The notes beneath the pieces were generated by a model. That model saw only the letters and a list, made by a program, of their open reading frames with translations, was not told the origin of the DNA and ran no database searches. Shown in pieces: positions 25,021-36,575 of a stretch of DNA of 64,000 nt. The translations under genes and the position numbers were made by a program. The DNA lies in contig CP136069.1 in NCBI GenBank assembly GCA_032622095.1, positions 109,088,278-109,152,277 on the forward strand, read 5' to 3'. The stretch comes from Siphonodentalium dalli (Eukaryota > Mollusca > Scaphopoda > Gadilida > Siphonodentaliidae). Position 1 is the stretch's first letter, and every line of letters begins with the position of its first letter.

Positions 25021-25293
25021 TACTTTTGTGTCTAATAAAATCATTAAAATACAAAATTCATTAAAAAATGTATGTTGGAACTACCTGACTGATTAATCTG
25101 ACATACATATAGTGTTTTTGGGTCCATGGATAATTGCGCTTTAAACATGTCTAAATGGTTTTATAAAAAGGCGCTTGTGAGATTGGAAATTTCCAACAAT
25201 TGAGAAAGTCTGAGATGTTGGTTGTGAAATTCCAACCTAAGACTTGGGAGTCTGGAGCCCGGTCGGGAGGGGACATGTTGAGCTGGAGGAGGA

Positions 25294-25320
25294 GGGGGGG
25301 GGGGGGGGGGGGGGGGGGGG
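25294..25320 (+). repeat. Poly-G tract (27 bases)
   Basis: An uninterrupted run of G follows GGAGGAGGA. Long G runs form quadruplexes and are error-prone to sequence, so the length is uncertain. Confidence 0.9.
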
Positions 25321-25983
25321 TGTGATCAGTAGTGTACAGTTGGTAATTTAAAGGTAGATATTCACTGATCTACATATATGAAGCCTCTCTAGCCACATAT
25401 CCTGTTTAGATCTAATTCTTTTAAAGTGATTATGAAAAGTTCTGACTGTTGTGGTCTCCAGAGTCCCAGTCTTATCAGTCTTTGCAGTCTGGTGAGCGAC
25501 CCCACAGTCTTTGACTGTCTTGTTATATATACTGATCAGCATTGAATTTAAACGGTGCGAAATTAAACCATATAAATATTCCAATTTATTTAATTTCCAA
25601 CGACTGTTGTTAGGCCTTGCCTATACTAGAAGAAATAAAGGGAATGGAAAACTTACCCCACTTGGCACGAGCAGTGGATTTCATTGAAACATCCAGAACT
25701 ATATTGGATATGTAGTATGTGTGGCTTTCACTCTTCCGTTGGCTCCGATAGCTACTTTGCCGAAATGAACAGTGATTTCTCTTTTGTGGTCATTTTTACA
25801 TCGTGTAGATGGCCTTCCATATAATAATTATAACCAAGTTTTTTACTTCGCAAAGAAACATCTGATCGCTAAAAAAATCAAATGAAAAGGAAGGCAACAG
25901 CGGACAGGTTAGCACAACTTTCATCACTTTGGTTTGCCATGGTAATGATGTCCCGCATTCATAACCGGCATGTTTATATAATA

Positions 25984-26745
25984 CTAGAAGGTGACCCGAC
26001 TTCGTCCGGGCTTTGACCTTGAATTGACCATTTTGAAGGTCAAGGTCAGGTGGGGGTCAAACACCAACACCCCAAAAATGGTGGAAATCGGCCCAGCGGG
26101 TACCGAGATACCCTATTGCATAAAATTTCGTCCGTAAACATCCGCCAGTTTAACCCGATTTGATTTCCACTCAAGTATATAAACGCGCCTCATATACACA
26201 CGCTCATTAATTATCAAGTTTCAACGTAAAGATAAATTACCATCGGTGCCCGATATATCGCCAAGACGTCTGAAACAGTCAAATGCATCGGCCAGTTATT
26301 AAAGCGTTAACGTGATCTAACGTTATGACCTCTAACGACGTCATAGAAGTTACGCATTGTTTTTATCCTGATGGAAGATAGTACCACTTCTTCTTGATAA
26401 TTGAGGCAGATAACTAAAACGGATACATACGCATTATATATAGTTGGAAAGAGGAAACACGAAATATTCTCACAGTGTCATTATTATGACTGGCATTTTA
26501 TTATTCGCGCTGTTTCGAATCGATTTGTAAGCACTGAACTCAAATGAAAGTCCCGTAACACAGCGTTAAAAACAGATTTTACCTCGGCACGTGAAAAGTT
26601 GACCTCGGATCTGAAAATCAATAGGCCCATGTTCGAATTACGTGTCCGTACCATGTTTGGTCGAAATCGGTCCAGCCGTGTTCGAGTCCATCGCGAACAC
26701 ACACACACACACGCACACACACAAACCTTCCAAAATATATAATAG
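25984..26745 (+). repeat. Dispersed repeat copy A (CTAGAAGGTGACCCGAC...)
   Basis: This unit runs from CTAGAAGGTGACCCGACTTC to a (CA)n run and CAAAATATATAATAG. Internal words include 'AAATCGGCCCAGCGG' and 'GAAATCGGTCCAGCCGTGTT'. Close tandem relatives follow. The 3' part ('GGTCGAAATCGGTCCAGCCG' then a CA-repeat tail) resembles tails of LINE/SINE-type repeats, but I cannot assign a class. Confidence 0.7.
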
Positions 26746-26746
26746 A

Positions 26747-26910
26747 CTAGAAGGTGACCCGACTTCGTCCGGGCTTTGACCTTGAATTGTCCATTTTGAA
26801 GGTAAAGGTCAAGTGGGGTCACGATTTGACCCGTCCAAAACACTGCCCGAACAAAAGTACCCGACAAAAGTACCGTCGAAATCCATCCGGTTTTACCCGA
26901 TTTGACCTTG
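26747..26910 (+). repeat. Dispersed repeat copy B, internally deleted
   Basis: It starts with the same CTAGAAGGTGACCCGACTTC, then diverges into CCCGAACAAAAGTACCCGAC. It ends at TTTGACCTTG, where copy C begins without a spacer. It keeps only about 165 bp. Confidence 0.65.
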
Positions 26911-27700
26911 TAGAAGGTGACCCGACTTTGTCTGGGCTTTGACCTTGAATTGACCATTTTGAAGGTCAAGGTCAGGTAGGGTCAAACACCAACACCCCAA
27001 AAATGGTGGAAATCGGCCCAGCGGATACCGGGAAATCGGCCCAGCGGATACCGAGATACCCTATGCATCAAATTTCGTCCGTAAACATCCGCCAGTTTAA
27101 CCCGATTTGATTTCCACTCAAGTATATAAACGCGCCTCATATGTATACACACGCTCATTAATTATCAAGTTTCAACGTAAAGATAAATTACCATCGGTGC
27201 CCGAGATATCGCCAAGATGTCTGAAACAGTCAAATGCATCGGCCGGTTAAGCGTTAACGTGATATAACGTTATGACCTCTAACGGCGTCATAGAAGTTAC
27301 GCATTGTTTTTATCCTGATGGAAGATAGTACCACTTCTTCTTGATAATTGAGGCAGATAACTAAAACGAATACATACGCATTATATATCGTTGGAAAGAG
27401 GAAACACGAAAGATTCTCACAGTGTCATTATTATGACTGGCATTTTATTATTCGCGCTGTTTCGAATCGATTTGTAAGCACCGAACTCAAATGAAAGTCC
27501 CGTAACACAGCGTAAAAACAGATTTGACCTCGGCACGTGAAAAGTTTACCTCGGATCTGAAAATCAATAGGCCCATGTTCGTTCCCCGGGTCGAATTACG
27601 TGTCCGTACCAAGTTTGGTCGAAATCGGTCCAGCCGTGTTCGAGTCCATCGCGAACACACACACACACAAACACACAGATCTTCCAAAATATATAATAGA
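26911..27700 (+). repeat. Dispersed repeat copy C
   Basis: This is a near full-length tandem relative of copy A, with the same order of internal words. It has a local duplication of 'GGAAATCGGCCCAGCGGATACCG' half-units around 27007-27055. It ends in (CA)n and AATATATAATAGA. The open frame read through A and B on the minus strand (26484-26969) is not a gene. Confidence 0.7.
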
Positions 27701-28993
27701 TACCACATTAGCCCCTGCAAATACTTCTTCTCACTTCATAATCATTGCTAGCACCCGACGAGTGTTCACTCACACCGAATAAAAAGAAATCACTTAGGAC
27801 GAAATTATTTTGCATAATTTTTGTCTGGCACATTATTAATTTTTATTGTGTGCAGACGTGTCCTGGAACATGAATTGAGTCAGTCTTAAATCTTATCAAA
27901 ACATTATATTGTTTCCCTCCTTTGTATATCATTTTTTATTTTATGCCCAAACAATTATGTCAATTAGCACCATGCACTCGCTCTAGCTCACAGCCTCATA
28001 AGCCGCCCAGCGACAGTATCTAGGAAGTAATTACAGAAGCGTGGTTAAATCGGGAATGAGATTCATCAATTCTTAAAACAACTTCTTCTCATGACCATTG
28101 TTCATAAGAGGTTTAGGACATAGAATTTTGAACATTTAACCATTTTGATTAAAAGAAAAAAAACATTATTTTAAATTATATATTTTTTAAATTGAAATTT
28201 TTTAATGTTATTATATTTAACTCCTTACTCTATGGTTTGAAGTACTTGTTTTAAGTGATTTTGACAAGAATTGACTGTTGTAGTCTTCAGAATCTTCCAC
28301 AGTCATCACAGTGTTGTATATAAAACCACACATACATATACATGAGATATTGGTCGTCCTGGGTGTGTATGCAGCACATTTCTAATTTCTAGCTAAACAG
28401 AACATTGCTTTAAAAAATGATGTTATCTGTCGTTATGTGATTTTTTTTCCCCCTGCCTGATCAGTAGTTATTTCTAGAAGGAATAGGAATTAGTGTTGAT
28501 GTTGCCTCAATTGTTAGTGTTTTTTTAACTTGTAGTCTTTTAATATTGTCTGTTTTCCCATGTGAATAGTTTGAAAACTATTTCTATTTATGTTGATTTA
28601 GGGGAATACTCATCAGCATGTTCATAGTAGCAGCCATTTTATGTAAACAAAAAAAACTCAAAAGTGAACTGGACACAGATCGATAGTGAACTGGACCAAA
28701 AATTGACTGCAGAGTCTGTTCTGCCAAGCAATTCTTACCCCAGGACTCGACCACAGCATCTCTGATGCATACCTCTTGTCAGAATGCATTTAAAAAAAAT
28801 TCCACATCTGTTTACAATAGAACTATCTGAACGTTTTATCTGGAACATTTTACCCCCCCCCCCACTTTAAATAGGACATTAGATCAGATGCCATCTTAAG
28901 ACAGTTTAAATGATAGAGTTAAGACAACTCATCATGAGCCTAGGTTATATAGGTCCAATAAAACCATTTATCATTAAAGACTTGAATTTTCAG
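27701..28993. other. AT-rich non-coding DNA before the first V-ATPase H exon
   Basis: No coding signal is seen. It includes AT-rich runs near 28140-28230 and a poly-C run near 28853-28863. This is intron or upstream sequence of the V-ATPase H gene. Confidence 0.4.
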
Positions 28994-29095
28994 GATTTTG
29001 ATTAAACTGCTGGAGAATAGTAAGGATCCATTGATATTATCAGTTGCAGCCCATGATGTAGGAGAGTATGTGCGATATTATCCCAGAGGTAAAAA
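28994..29095 (+). CDS. ATP6V1H: V-type ATPase V1 subunit H, internal exon (C-terminal region)
   Basis: A 102-nt exon is bounded by TTTTCAG before and GTAAGT after. It starts with one base completing a codon, has 33 whole codons ([20 protein letters not shown], then [13 protein letters not shown]), and ends with two bases of the next codon. The words [17 protein letters not shown] are near-invariant in eukaryotic subunit H (yeast Vma13, fly VhaSFD). Subunit H is the HEAT/armadillo-type regulatory subunit in the cytosolic V1 sector. It is needed for proton pumping and silences free V1. The frame continues exactly into the exon at 44211. The upstream exon (normally with FW.EN...NYELL) was not found in the window. 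Confidence 0.95.
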
Positions 29096-29759
29096 GTAAG
29101 TAATGATAACCTTAAGTCTCCCTACTCCCCTTCTCCTAATAGAATACTTTATTCATTAGATATGACATTTTTGTCCAGAACAGCCTATTATCAAATTTGT
29201 GAATATTGCTTTAATTTTCCTTTAAACTGAGTGATAATCGTTTTGCGACATCACCAATCCGAGTAATATCATTTTGGGACATCAAAAAGTGCCGTAACTC
29301 TACTTCACTGCTAAATAATGTGTAGATTATGGTTTTTGTGATGTCACTCATTTGAAAGAGTTGCTGATCTTCCATTGTTTAAAACTAAGAGCAACAAGTA
29401 CCATCACTCTTCTGCATGATTTTAATAGAGTAGTTAAACTTTGGTCTCAGGCTGATATCTCGCTTGTAGATATGACAGTTTACAAGTGAATTATGGTCAT
29501 CACTTCTCATCTGTCAGAAACAGAAAAGGGGCCAGATATATAGGGATGTAAGACTTTCCCATCATGAATTTTCTTAAATTTTCTTTTTCATAAAAACTAT
29601 GTTAGTCATTGAATCAAGTTGGTTATTTAGCTTGCTATGTGAAAAAAGGTTTGATATGTTAGGTTATGTTTAATTATGTCTCGATCAATTTAGTACTTTT
29701 GTAGCTTTTAGCGGGCATAAATTTCATGATCTTTTCTGGCAACCATTTCATGCCCAGGT

Positions 29760-30080
29760 TTTTAGCTCACCTGAGACAAAGATAGTCATCACTCCTCATC
29801 TGTCGTCCATCCATCCATCCATCAACAATCGTCTTCTTCTCCAGAAACTAAGACCGAATGGATTCACATTTGGTGTGGATGTTCCTGTGTGACTCACATT
29901 CAGATTTGTTAAAATAACGTCACCCGGTCAAATAGTTGCCATAGCTCTATCCCTCCATATAATTCTTAAAACGACTTCTTCCCAAAGACTATTCAGCTTC
30001 CTTGGGTGACTGGGGTTTTAAAAAATTCAAATGGGGGCACTGGGTCAAATATGTGTGGAACAGGGACATAACTCTTTTTT
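29760..30080 (+). repeat. Dispersed 'AGCTCACCTGAGAC' family copy
   Basis: It opens TTTAGCTCACCTGAGACAAAG and runs through CCATCCATCCATC and diverged 'ATAGCTCTATCCCTCCATA' and 'GGGTGACTGGGGTTT' words. It is shorter and more decayed than the copies at 23500-25020. Confidence 0.65.
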
Positions 30081-30241
30081 TTAAATATTTTTTAAAATAA
30101 ACTCTTATTAAATATAAATTATTTTTCAATTATTTCACTTGCTTGCTTATATTTATACTCCAAAATAATTTTGGATGGCTCAAACAACAACATTATCATT
30201 GCATATATTAAGTACTATATGGGAGATTAATCTAACATTTA

Positions 30242-30625
30242 ATGGCTGATTACGCTTAAGCGTAACTCCATTACGCTTAAGCATAATTGGTTTGTATTGC
30301 CTTGCAACGTTATATGTAATGGTAGCCACTAGCCAGGTAGGCCTACATGTATCTAACTTAGTAAGGTTTAATGTTCTGGGCGGATGGTAAGATTACTAGC
30401 ATCGTAATTGACTGCATCAATTTCAGCTTCAGGGGAGTTTTTCCAATTCTATTACGCTTTACTTTAGCGTAAATGAATATGTGTGATCGTAAATAAATTA
30501 CGCATAAGCATAATGTAATACGCTTAAGTATGGTATAATGGAAATCTAAATTACACTTAGGCATTGCGCATTAAGCTTAAATTTATGCTTAAGCATAATG
30601 AATTACACTTTAATAAGCGTGATTA
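30242..30625. repeat. Cluster 1 of CTTAAG-centred short palindromes
   Basis: About ten degenerate units of the type TTACGCTTAAGCGTAA are irregularly spaced, with diverged forms such as TTACGCATAAGCATAAT. The first two lie at about 30249-30292 and the rest at 30450-30620. The same palindrome type recurs at 35385-35600 and 36400-36575. Confidence 0.75.
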
Positions 30626-30785
30626 GCAATTAAATGTGAATTTTACCTCCCATATGTGTACTATTGTTGTTTCGTACACTTTGCCCCACGTGTTTGGTTG
30701 TTTCGCACCATATATTTGGCCATTTCTCACCACATGTTTTGTAATTTCCCACAACTGTCATGCGTTGCTTTTGAAAAAGAACATA

Positions 30786-30998
30786 CAGTAATACCCAAAG
30801 TAATTGACCCCTTAACCACACCAGGATTATGGAAAATAATTCAGGATTTAGTTGGAAATATGGCTTGTTGCTATTCGTTGGAAAGCTCTCGTCGAGAGCT
30901 TTCCGATGAATGGCAACAAGCCATATTTCCAACTAAATCCTGAAAAATTACCCATAATTCTGCTGTGGTTAAGTGGTCAATTACTTTGGGCATTACTG
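30786..30998. mobile_element. Foldback MITE 1, Tc1/mariner-like ends
   Basis: This 213-bp near-complete inverted repeat has ends CAGTAATACCCAAAGTAATT and AATTACTTTGGGCATTACTG. It is flanked by TA on both sides (30784-30785 and 30999-31000). CAGT termini and a TA duplication are typical of Tc1/mariner MITEs. The fold axis is near CTCTCGTCGAGAG. It has no coding capacity. Confidence 0.85.
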
Positions 30999-31000
30999 TA

Positions 31001-32635
31001 TTAAGTTATCTGATGACAACGCGCCAATTGGACACATTTTTTTTTTTTTAAATTCCAAATTGTGACAACAAAGTTCACGTTATTTAAAAAAAAACATATC
31101 AATAGACCCAGTCTAAATAAAATTAGACCATGTTTCATTTCTTTCTTACGAGTCTGGATATCTATCAGACTGCAATATACCTTATACTAAATGATACGAT
31201 TCATCCAGATTATACCGGTATGAAACTGGCCACTTGGAAGGAAACATTTATGGGGGGGGGGAGACAACCCCACTGTGACATCATCGCCACCTCCCTGACA
31301 GTCTGAAGTTAAAATGAACCTGGTTTCTCTATGGATGAGTGATTCACCGATAATTGTTACTTTTGGCCTCTCATAACAAAATGCATATATACACAAGCGT
31401 ATGGTAATAGCGTATATGAAGACTGGAGAAAATTTCATACTAAAATAGGTTATCAGTACATACATGTGTATATACCAATCACATGTATATTGAGTTTTAA
31501 AAAAAAGTTTCTGAACCCCTTCGGTTGTAAATAGAATGCACTCAGTGATTCTGACTTCAAACTTGTGCCTCCTAATTATATAGGTTGATTGAGTTGAAAG
31601 GTTAGAAAATCAGTGCCCTCTCTTGAAATTATTTCTTAAGGAATAATCTCTGTTTCATATTTTGATTACAGTTTAAAGATGGTCTATATATTCTTATTAC
31701 AAGTTTTATATATTTTCCTGGGTATAAAATAATGTCCGGAAATGCTTCTATCAATTACTGTTCATTCTATTTTGAATTTTCTGGTATATATACTAGTATA
31801 CCTACAAATAATTTGTGACATTTTACTGCTTGAGGAAATGTTCGGAGCATAGCAAGCAGGAAAATAGTAAAAAAAGATTGTCCCAACTGATTATCAATCA
31901 GTTGTAATATCTTTGACAACTTGACTTATCATTATTATTTTATACCCTAGAAATTATAGAAAACAATTTAGGAAGAGATGATCCATCTTTAAGCCAATCG
32001 AGCAAAGTTGATCTATTTCTCCATGTTCTTCTAATAGGTGATGTTTTTATCGAATATATTTGCACATTTTACCCACTGCCGCACTGCGAGTGCATTGGTC
32101 CCTTTAATATTTCATGTAAAAGTGGTGAAAACTGTAATATTAAACAAGAACAATAGCTTTAGTTAACACAAAATTCATTGAAATATTTTCACAGTGGGGT
32201 TTCTGTGAGGACAAAAATTGTTTTTTTCCTCATAGAATCTCCACATATATATTCAGACAGACAGATGGGGAGGGGTGTTGAAAAATGCTTGGGGAAAACA
32301 GTTGTAAAGAGGGAAAGAAATTGGTTGCGGGGCTGGGTGAATTGCAGAAATGGTCAAAGGTAAAAAAAGTAACATACGTGTCTGAATATATATTAACACC
32401 CCCCCCCCCCCCCCCCCCCTCCAGAGCAAATTGAAATAATTTAAATCCATATACCCTGCTTTTCTCATGGCATTTCTTTTGGTGTTTTGGTGAATAAAAT
32501 TAACTTATGACTGAGATTAATCCTTCAGTCGTGATACTTTTCCAAAAATGACATTTTTTGGTATTTTTGTCTGTTTAACAAATGTTGGGGCATAAATAGA
32601 AAAAAACAATCAGTAGAGAGTGCACTGGCTTAGAA
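31001..32635. other. Intronic stretch without recognised features
   Basis: AT-rich intron sequence with a short G run near 31251-31261 and a poly-C run listed separately. I see no exon or clear repeat family member here. Confidence 0.35.
32399..32419 (+). repeat. Poly-C tract (21 bases)
   Basis: Uninterrupted C run after TATTAACA. The length is uncertain for the usual sequencing reasons. Confidence 0.9.
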
Positions 32636-32960
32636 GTTCAATACAAGTATTGTTAGCTTAATGCATTCTCTTATATATGCAAGGCATCATATGGGAGACT
32701 CGCATATATAAGAGAATGCATTGGCACAGGTTTTCAAAAAAATTCATGAAGCTCCAGTTATGGAAGGATTAATCATAAATAATGGTCTCCCATATGGCAC
32801 CTTGTATATATAAAAGAATGCACTGGCCTGCATAGTCAAGATAAATGTTGTTAGGTCAATGAATTCTCTTAAATATGTGAGTCTGCCTATGGGAGACTGG
32901 CATATATAAGAGAATGCATTGGTATAGTGTTTTTGCAAAATTTCAGGAAGCTCCAGTCAT
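32636..32960. repeat. Tandem hairpin repeat ('AAGAGAATGCA' family)
   Basis: Two tandem units of about 200 bp each carry the inverted pair GCATTCTCTTATATATGC and GCATATATAAGAGAATGC, separated by a GGGAGACT word and followed by 'AGCTCCAGT.ATG'. Similar units lie at 33650-33870. Isolated copies of the stem lie near 38325, 50735 and at the 52452-55612 insertion site. Confidence 0.75.
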
Positions 32961-33644
32961 GAAATGTGCAAAATTATTTGAACTTTCCTCTTAGAACACT
33001 TTAAATTGTAAAAAGATAGCATCGCAAGGTGTTTGGAAATCCCTTCAGTTTGCAAGTCTAACACACAATTTGTTCAAAAATAGTTTTGTCTTCATCATAG
33101 ACTAATAAAGAAATCATGTTTTGTACACAATCTACATTGTAGTCAGAAAATTACTAAAACAATGAAAAGGCTGTTAATTATTTTTCTAGTTTTTGAAATA
33201 TCTGACCATCATATATTGAATTTGGCTCAGTGTGATACACTCCCATTCTTGAAAACACACAACTTGAAAAATCCTTACTCTTACAGATGGATGAATAATT
33301 ATCTCTTTCTGTAACAATTATTTTATAGTTTCCTGTGTATAACATAATAAATATGAATCGAAGACCCTTGCCTGGAAACACTTCTATCAATTAGTATTAT
33401 AATAGTATACAATCAATTTCCAGTATTTTAATGGTATCTCCGGCTTATTTTTATTATTTTATAACCAGTAAACTATACAACACATGTTAGAGGAAGAGAT
33501 AATCCATCTTCAGTGAATCCGGAAATTTGTAAATGATTAAATTTCTTCTGTAAAGCAGGAAAATAAAATCTACAAAACATGCAGTTGGAAGGACTTGGGA
33601 GACTCGAATATATAATATAACCATTTCTTGATGGGAACTGCGCT

Positions 33645-33890
33645 GGTGGAGCAATGAATCATGTGCCAGTGCATTCCCTTATATTTGCAGATACCATACT
33701 AGGTAGCCTCACATATATAAGAGAATGCACTGGATTACAAGGTCAAGGTAAATATTGTTAGGCCAATGTAATGTATTCTCTTACATATTCTAGGATCCCT
33801 ACTGGAAACTACCATATATAAGAGAATGCATTAGCACATGGTTTTTTTGCAATATTTCCAATGCTTCAATCATGGAAGGGTGAATGCTGC
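33645..33890. repeat. Hairpin repeat ('AAGAGAATGCA' family), second cluster
   Basis: It has the same inverted stem words (GTGCATTCCCTTATATTTGC and ACATATATAAGAGAATGCAC) and the same spacing as the cluster at 32636-32960, with a second unit to 33835. Confidence 0.7.
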
Positions 33891-34002
33891 TCCCATAATG
33901 AAAGGGTTAATTGATTTTATTCCAAATAGACATTTTTTGTTGTAATTAGTTTTAGTTCCGACCCTCCAGGTTTGGTATTTTGTCTCATAAATGAACCACA
34001 TA

Positions 34003-34183
34003 CAGTAATGCCCTAATTAATCGACTGCTTAACCACAGCAGAATTATGGGTAACTTTTCAGGATTTAGTTGGAAATATGGCTTGTTGCCATTCATCGGAA
34101 AGCCATATTTTCGACTAAATGCTGAAAAGTTACCCATAATTCTGCTGTGGTTATTAAGGAGTCAATTATTTAGGGCATTACTG
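34003..34183. mobile_element. Foldback MITE 2, Tc1/mariner-like ends
   Basis: This 181-bp element is from the same family as 30786-30998. It starts CAGTAATGCCCTAATTAA and ends TAGGGCATTACTG, with TA on each side. The central words GGAAATATGGCTTGTTGCCA and ACCCATAATTCTGCTGTGG are shared. Confidence 0.85.
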
Positions 34184-34276
34184 TACTATGATGGTGGTGG
34201 TTCTGCTGAGTTTAGTAAGGCCAAATCAAATTAATGTTCTGTTTCTGAGACACTGCCACTTCATTATTATATGGGA

Positions 34277-34379
34277 GAGATTTCCGATGAATGGCAACAA
34301 GCCATATTTCCGACTAAATCCTGAAAAGTTACCCATAATTCTGCTGTGGTTATGGAGTCGACTAATTAGGGCATTACTG
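34277..34379 (+). mobile_element. Foldback MITE 3, half element
   Basis: Only one half of the same MITE family is present, from TTCCGATGAATGGCAACAAG to TTAGGGCATTACTG followed by TA. The other half is missing or has been deleted against MITE 2, about 100 bp upstream. Confidence 0.75.
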
Positions 34380-35384
34380 TAGTTTTGATTACTCTGACTA
34401 CTGATGGTATACATGTACTAGCACCTGCCATAAATCATGAATAACAGAGGTGAATCATGAGTACCGGATACAAAAAATATAGGATAGAAGCCATGGTTAT
34501 TTCACACTATTATAAATATGAAAATAATTACATTTTTGCTGCTGAAGTATTGTCCATAACTCCAGCTCATCAAGAAGTATGAGACTGAATTATATCAAAA
34601 TATGTCATTTTGACAACAAAATAATCAATTTGATGCTCAATGACAATTATTCTCAGTGAGATATATCATACAGTTCCAGGAGATTTCACTCCATTGTCAC
34701 TATCAATATTTTCTTATCTGGTACCTGCTGGTACACAGAAAAATCACCTATTTGTTATTAGTATTCAGAATAGGAGTCTGGGGTCCGCCATGGGAGGGAG
34801 GGACATCATCAATATCATGAAGAGATATATTTAAGAAGACTTATTTTAAATGATTTATTAATAAGGTACTTAACACATGTATGAATTTTCACTAATGAAT
34901 TAAATTTAATATAATTAAACAATTTCAACTAGATACCCCCTCCCCTAGATCATGCCATGAATCTTTACTCTGCTTAGCGCCTGTAGAGATCTTATTCCAT
35001 CAGTACAAAACTTGGGAACTTTTTTATGTTTTGATAGGGAACTTTATAACATTGAACAAACAAGGCAGGGAACATATTTCTTTGTTTATAATTGTTCCTC
35101 GATAATCAACTTCAAAGTATGGGGGAAATTCCATGATTGTAAGTGCGCATAGCAAACTCACCCATCAAGTCTGTTAAATAATGTCATCTCGAGCTGGCAC
35201 TTTCGCCTACTTATGAATAAACTGTTAAGCGACAGGTATTAACAAAGAAATATATTCCCGTGTTATTTTTTCAGCTTTATAAGGTTCCCTATCAAAACCT
35301 CAAAAAGTTCCCAGGTTTTTCACTGGTACAATATGATTTCTACGGGCATTAGCCTCTGGGAGGCCAAATTGCCATTTAGTAATG

Positions 35385-35600
35385 AAGTGCACTTGAGCGC
35401 AATTAATTGCACTTAAGCACAAATAATTACACTTAAGCAGAATTACTTGAACTTATCATTGTTCTTAAGCGCAATCATTGATCTTAAGTGCAGTCGATTG
35501 CGCTTAAGCATAGTAATTTGTTCTTGAAAACATAATTATTTGTGCTTAAGCGCAATCAATCTTGCTGTGCGCAATCAATTGGCTAACTTAAGCGCATTTC
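35385..35600. repeat. Cluster 2 of CTTAAG-centred short palindromes
   Basis: About nine units of the type ATTGCACTTAAGCGCAAT, partly head-to-tail at roughly 20-25 bp spacing. Sequence drifts from unit to unit but CTTAAG or CTTGAG is kept at the centre. Confidence 0.8.
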
Positions 35601-36399
35601 ATGGTTATATGTAACTATTATATAAAACACCCCTGGTAATAAATAGTTTTATCCATAACTCAACCTTAGTTCTTACTGACATATCACCTCTTGTTTTCAT
35701 TAGTTTGGATGGGTAGGGAGCAAGTCTAAGTTCTTTATTGATATGGTAGACTCGCGATAGCATTACCTTCTGTTTTAGTTCAGGCAAATCGTGATAGCAT
35801 TGACTTCTGTATTAGTTGGTGCAACTTTGATTTTCGAGTATATACCGGTATACATGTGCACCATATGAGGGAAGCAGGTCCTCAGTGACACCATATTCGC
35901 GCTACAGTTTATGACATGGACATACTATAGATCTGTGCAAGAGACGCTGATTTAATAAAACTACCAGAGCTCGAGGAGTGAGACACCAAAGCTCCCGGAA
36001 TGAAACACATATTTTTGGGACAGGGATGCTGATAATATGACAATATTTAGGGTTTTTCACCCGATTTAAGTCAATAAGTACACCATATGAAGTGAGCAAA
36101 CCCTCATACAGTGACACCACATTATTGCTATATGACCATAGCTATGGCCCAAATCTGTGCAAAAATTCTTTTAAAAAATTATATTAAAACATACTAGAAA
36201 GACATCCATTTTTTGGATATCAGGGATGCTGATAATTATATGACATTATGGATTATCTTTGATTGTTGCACACATACAGTTAGAGGTAACTGTACTAGGC
36301 TTATTTAAAAAGGTTAAAATTAGCACATGCTCTTCTTGTGATGCTAGGCGATACTCCATGTTATGACAATTAATATTTTATGGGTAGGTTAGATAATAG

Positions 36400-36575
36400 T
36401 TACAATTAATTGCACTTGAGCGCAATTAATCATGCTTAAGTGCAACTCATAATGCTCAAGCATGAATGCCCTATTTGTACTTAAGCACAATATTTTATCG
36501 CACTTATGCACAATTGTTTGCCATTAAGTGCAATAAATTTTGCTTAAGCGAATTCAATTGCACTTAAGCGCAATT
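36400..36575. repeat. Cluster 3 of CTTAAG-centred short palindromes
   Basis: About seven units of the same type as cluster 2 (e.g. TTGCACTTGAGCGCAATTAA and TTGCACTTAAGCGCAATTC), again packed at about 20-25 bp. Confidence 0.8.

Noticed and set aside
26484-26969. 161-residue open frame on the minus strand
   Set aside because: It runs across the junction of two dispersed repeat copies and a CA-repeat, and has no protein family features.
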